Part shown: positions 63,648 through 64,000 of the stretch, in pieces | Numbering within the stretch: position 1 is the stretch's first letter | Layout of the letters: every line of letters begins with the position of its first letter | Source of the DNA: Alphaproteobacteria bacterium UBA4588 | GTDB taxonomy: Bacteria; Pseudomonadota; Alphaproteobacteria; Rhodobacterales; Rhodobacteraceae | Assembly: GCA_905182195.1 (NCBI GenBank) | Contig: CAJJAW010000007.1 | Span: 62,001 to 126,000, forward strand | Reading direction: 5' to 3' | Length of the DNA stretch: 64,000 nt | Notes under the pieces: generated by a model | What the model was told of the DNA's origin: nothing | Databases searched by the model: none | Seen by the model: only the letters and a program-made list of their open reading frames with translations | Translations under genes and position numbers: made by a program

Positions 63648-64000
63648 GGTTCTCTAATGAAGGGGAAATTTCTTAAGAGTACAAGTCGGGCAGTGTGCTT
63701 AGCGCAACAATCATGCCCTCTTTAGATACCTGCGACAACGTTTTGACATACGCGAACCCCTTTGCATTAAATGTATAGCCCTTAAAGCACTGAAATTTAT
63801 TCGGAATAGTAAAATTCTTTTAAGGCCAGCCACAGCAATATAGATCATGTTGGCCACTTTGTCGTTTATTTGACAGACATCTGCCCCAGAATTGATGTTT
63901 ATCTGAAAATGGGCAGAAGGTTTAAAACAGTTTATCCGTGTTCAACCAAAATTATTGTCCATGCATTGGCCCTACCAGATTAGGGTTTTAAAAATGAGGT
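63648..64000. other. Window end without supported gene
   Basis: 353 AT-rich bases. The minus strand has a 48-codon open stretch ending TAA at about 63674, reading FQCFKGYTFNAKGFAYVKTL in the middle, with no good start; it might be the tail of a lost gene. Nothing else is recognised. Confidence 0.3.

Overview
The window looks like a piece of the chromosome of a marine alphaproteobacterium of the Rhodobacteraceae (Roseobacter group). This rests on gene content and order: an mraZ-rsmH-ftsL-ftsI cell-division cluster, rpoH next to rluD and a DUF6476-type membrane protein, a DUF6280-type small protein, a CarD regulator, a Suv3-like helicase fused in an operon with an S4 protein, aerobic-type cobalamin genes (cobT, cobS, cobQ), a form II CoxL-type molybdenum hydroxylase and a PhnZ-like HD oxygenase. 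By eye the base composition is near one-half GC, with several clearly AT-richer intergenic or accessory stretches. No prophage, insertion sequence, rRNA operon or CRISPR array is visible.

Layout. 1-3.2 kb: division cluster on the minus strand (ftsI runs off the left edge). 3.8-12 kb: Mrp Fe-S carrier, a DUF1127 protein, two exporters, an FAD amine/amino-acid oxidoreductase, a UvrD/PcrA helicase and an FMN alpha-hydroxy-acid dehydrogenase. 12-20 kb: pyruvate carboxylase, tRNA-Gly, then a histidine cluster hisB-hisH-(gap)-hisA-hisF-hisE. 20-22.3 kb: rlmB and tRNA-Tyr separated by an AT-rich block carrying a cis-prenyltransferase gene. 22.5-31 kb: an orphan protein with a C-terminal PilP/GspC-like domain, cobT/cobS, carD, ferredoxin, S4 protein and helicase, and a frameshifted TPR gene. 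31-38.5 kb: SCP2 protein followed by a lysophospholipase-like pseudogene, an HpcH aldolase, a tandem heptamer repeat, a frameshifted oligoendopeptidase F, a Gfo/Idh/MocA dehydrogenase, rpoH, rluD and DUF6476. 38.5-41 kb: small hypothetical genes ending at tRNA-Leu. 41-48.7 kb: TPR protein, a SuhB-like protein with missing metal ligands, metR/metF, thioesterase, CoxL-like hydroxylase, a phytanoyl-CoA-dioxygenase pseudogene and its apparently intact HD-oxygenase partner. 48.7-64 kb: valS, a hisC-like aminotransferase, a class V aminotransferase, an MsbA-like ABC exporter, a glycosyltransferase, ygfZ, efp, a DUF6280 protein, frameshifted cobQ, tolC, pcm and a DMT exporter.

The most interesting reading is of gene decay and divergence inside an otherwise ordinary housekeeping region. 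Two genes are clear remnants: a PhyH-type oxygenase with many stops next to an intact HD oxygenase, and an alpha/beta hydrolase with an internal deletion that removes the nucleophile region. Four further genes (TPR, pepF, cobQ, and the start of the hisC-like gene) each look interrupted by a single-base indel, which may be real decay or sequence error. The SuhB homologue keeps its fold but has replaced at least two metal-binding acids. Packing is extreme in places: one divergent gene pair shares bases of the two start codons (CATG), and two convergent pairs share bases of the two stop codons (CTAG, TTAA). I found no clearly new multi-gene system; the strongest candidates for follow-up are the SuhB-like protein, the broken PhyH/HD pair, the PilP-like orphan and the prenyltransferase island.
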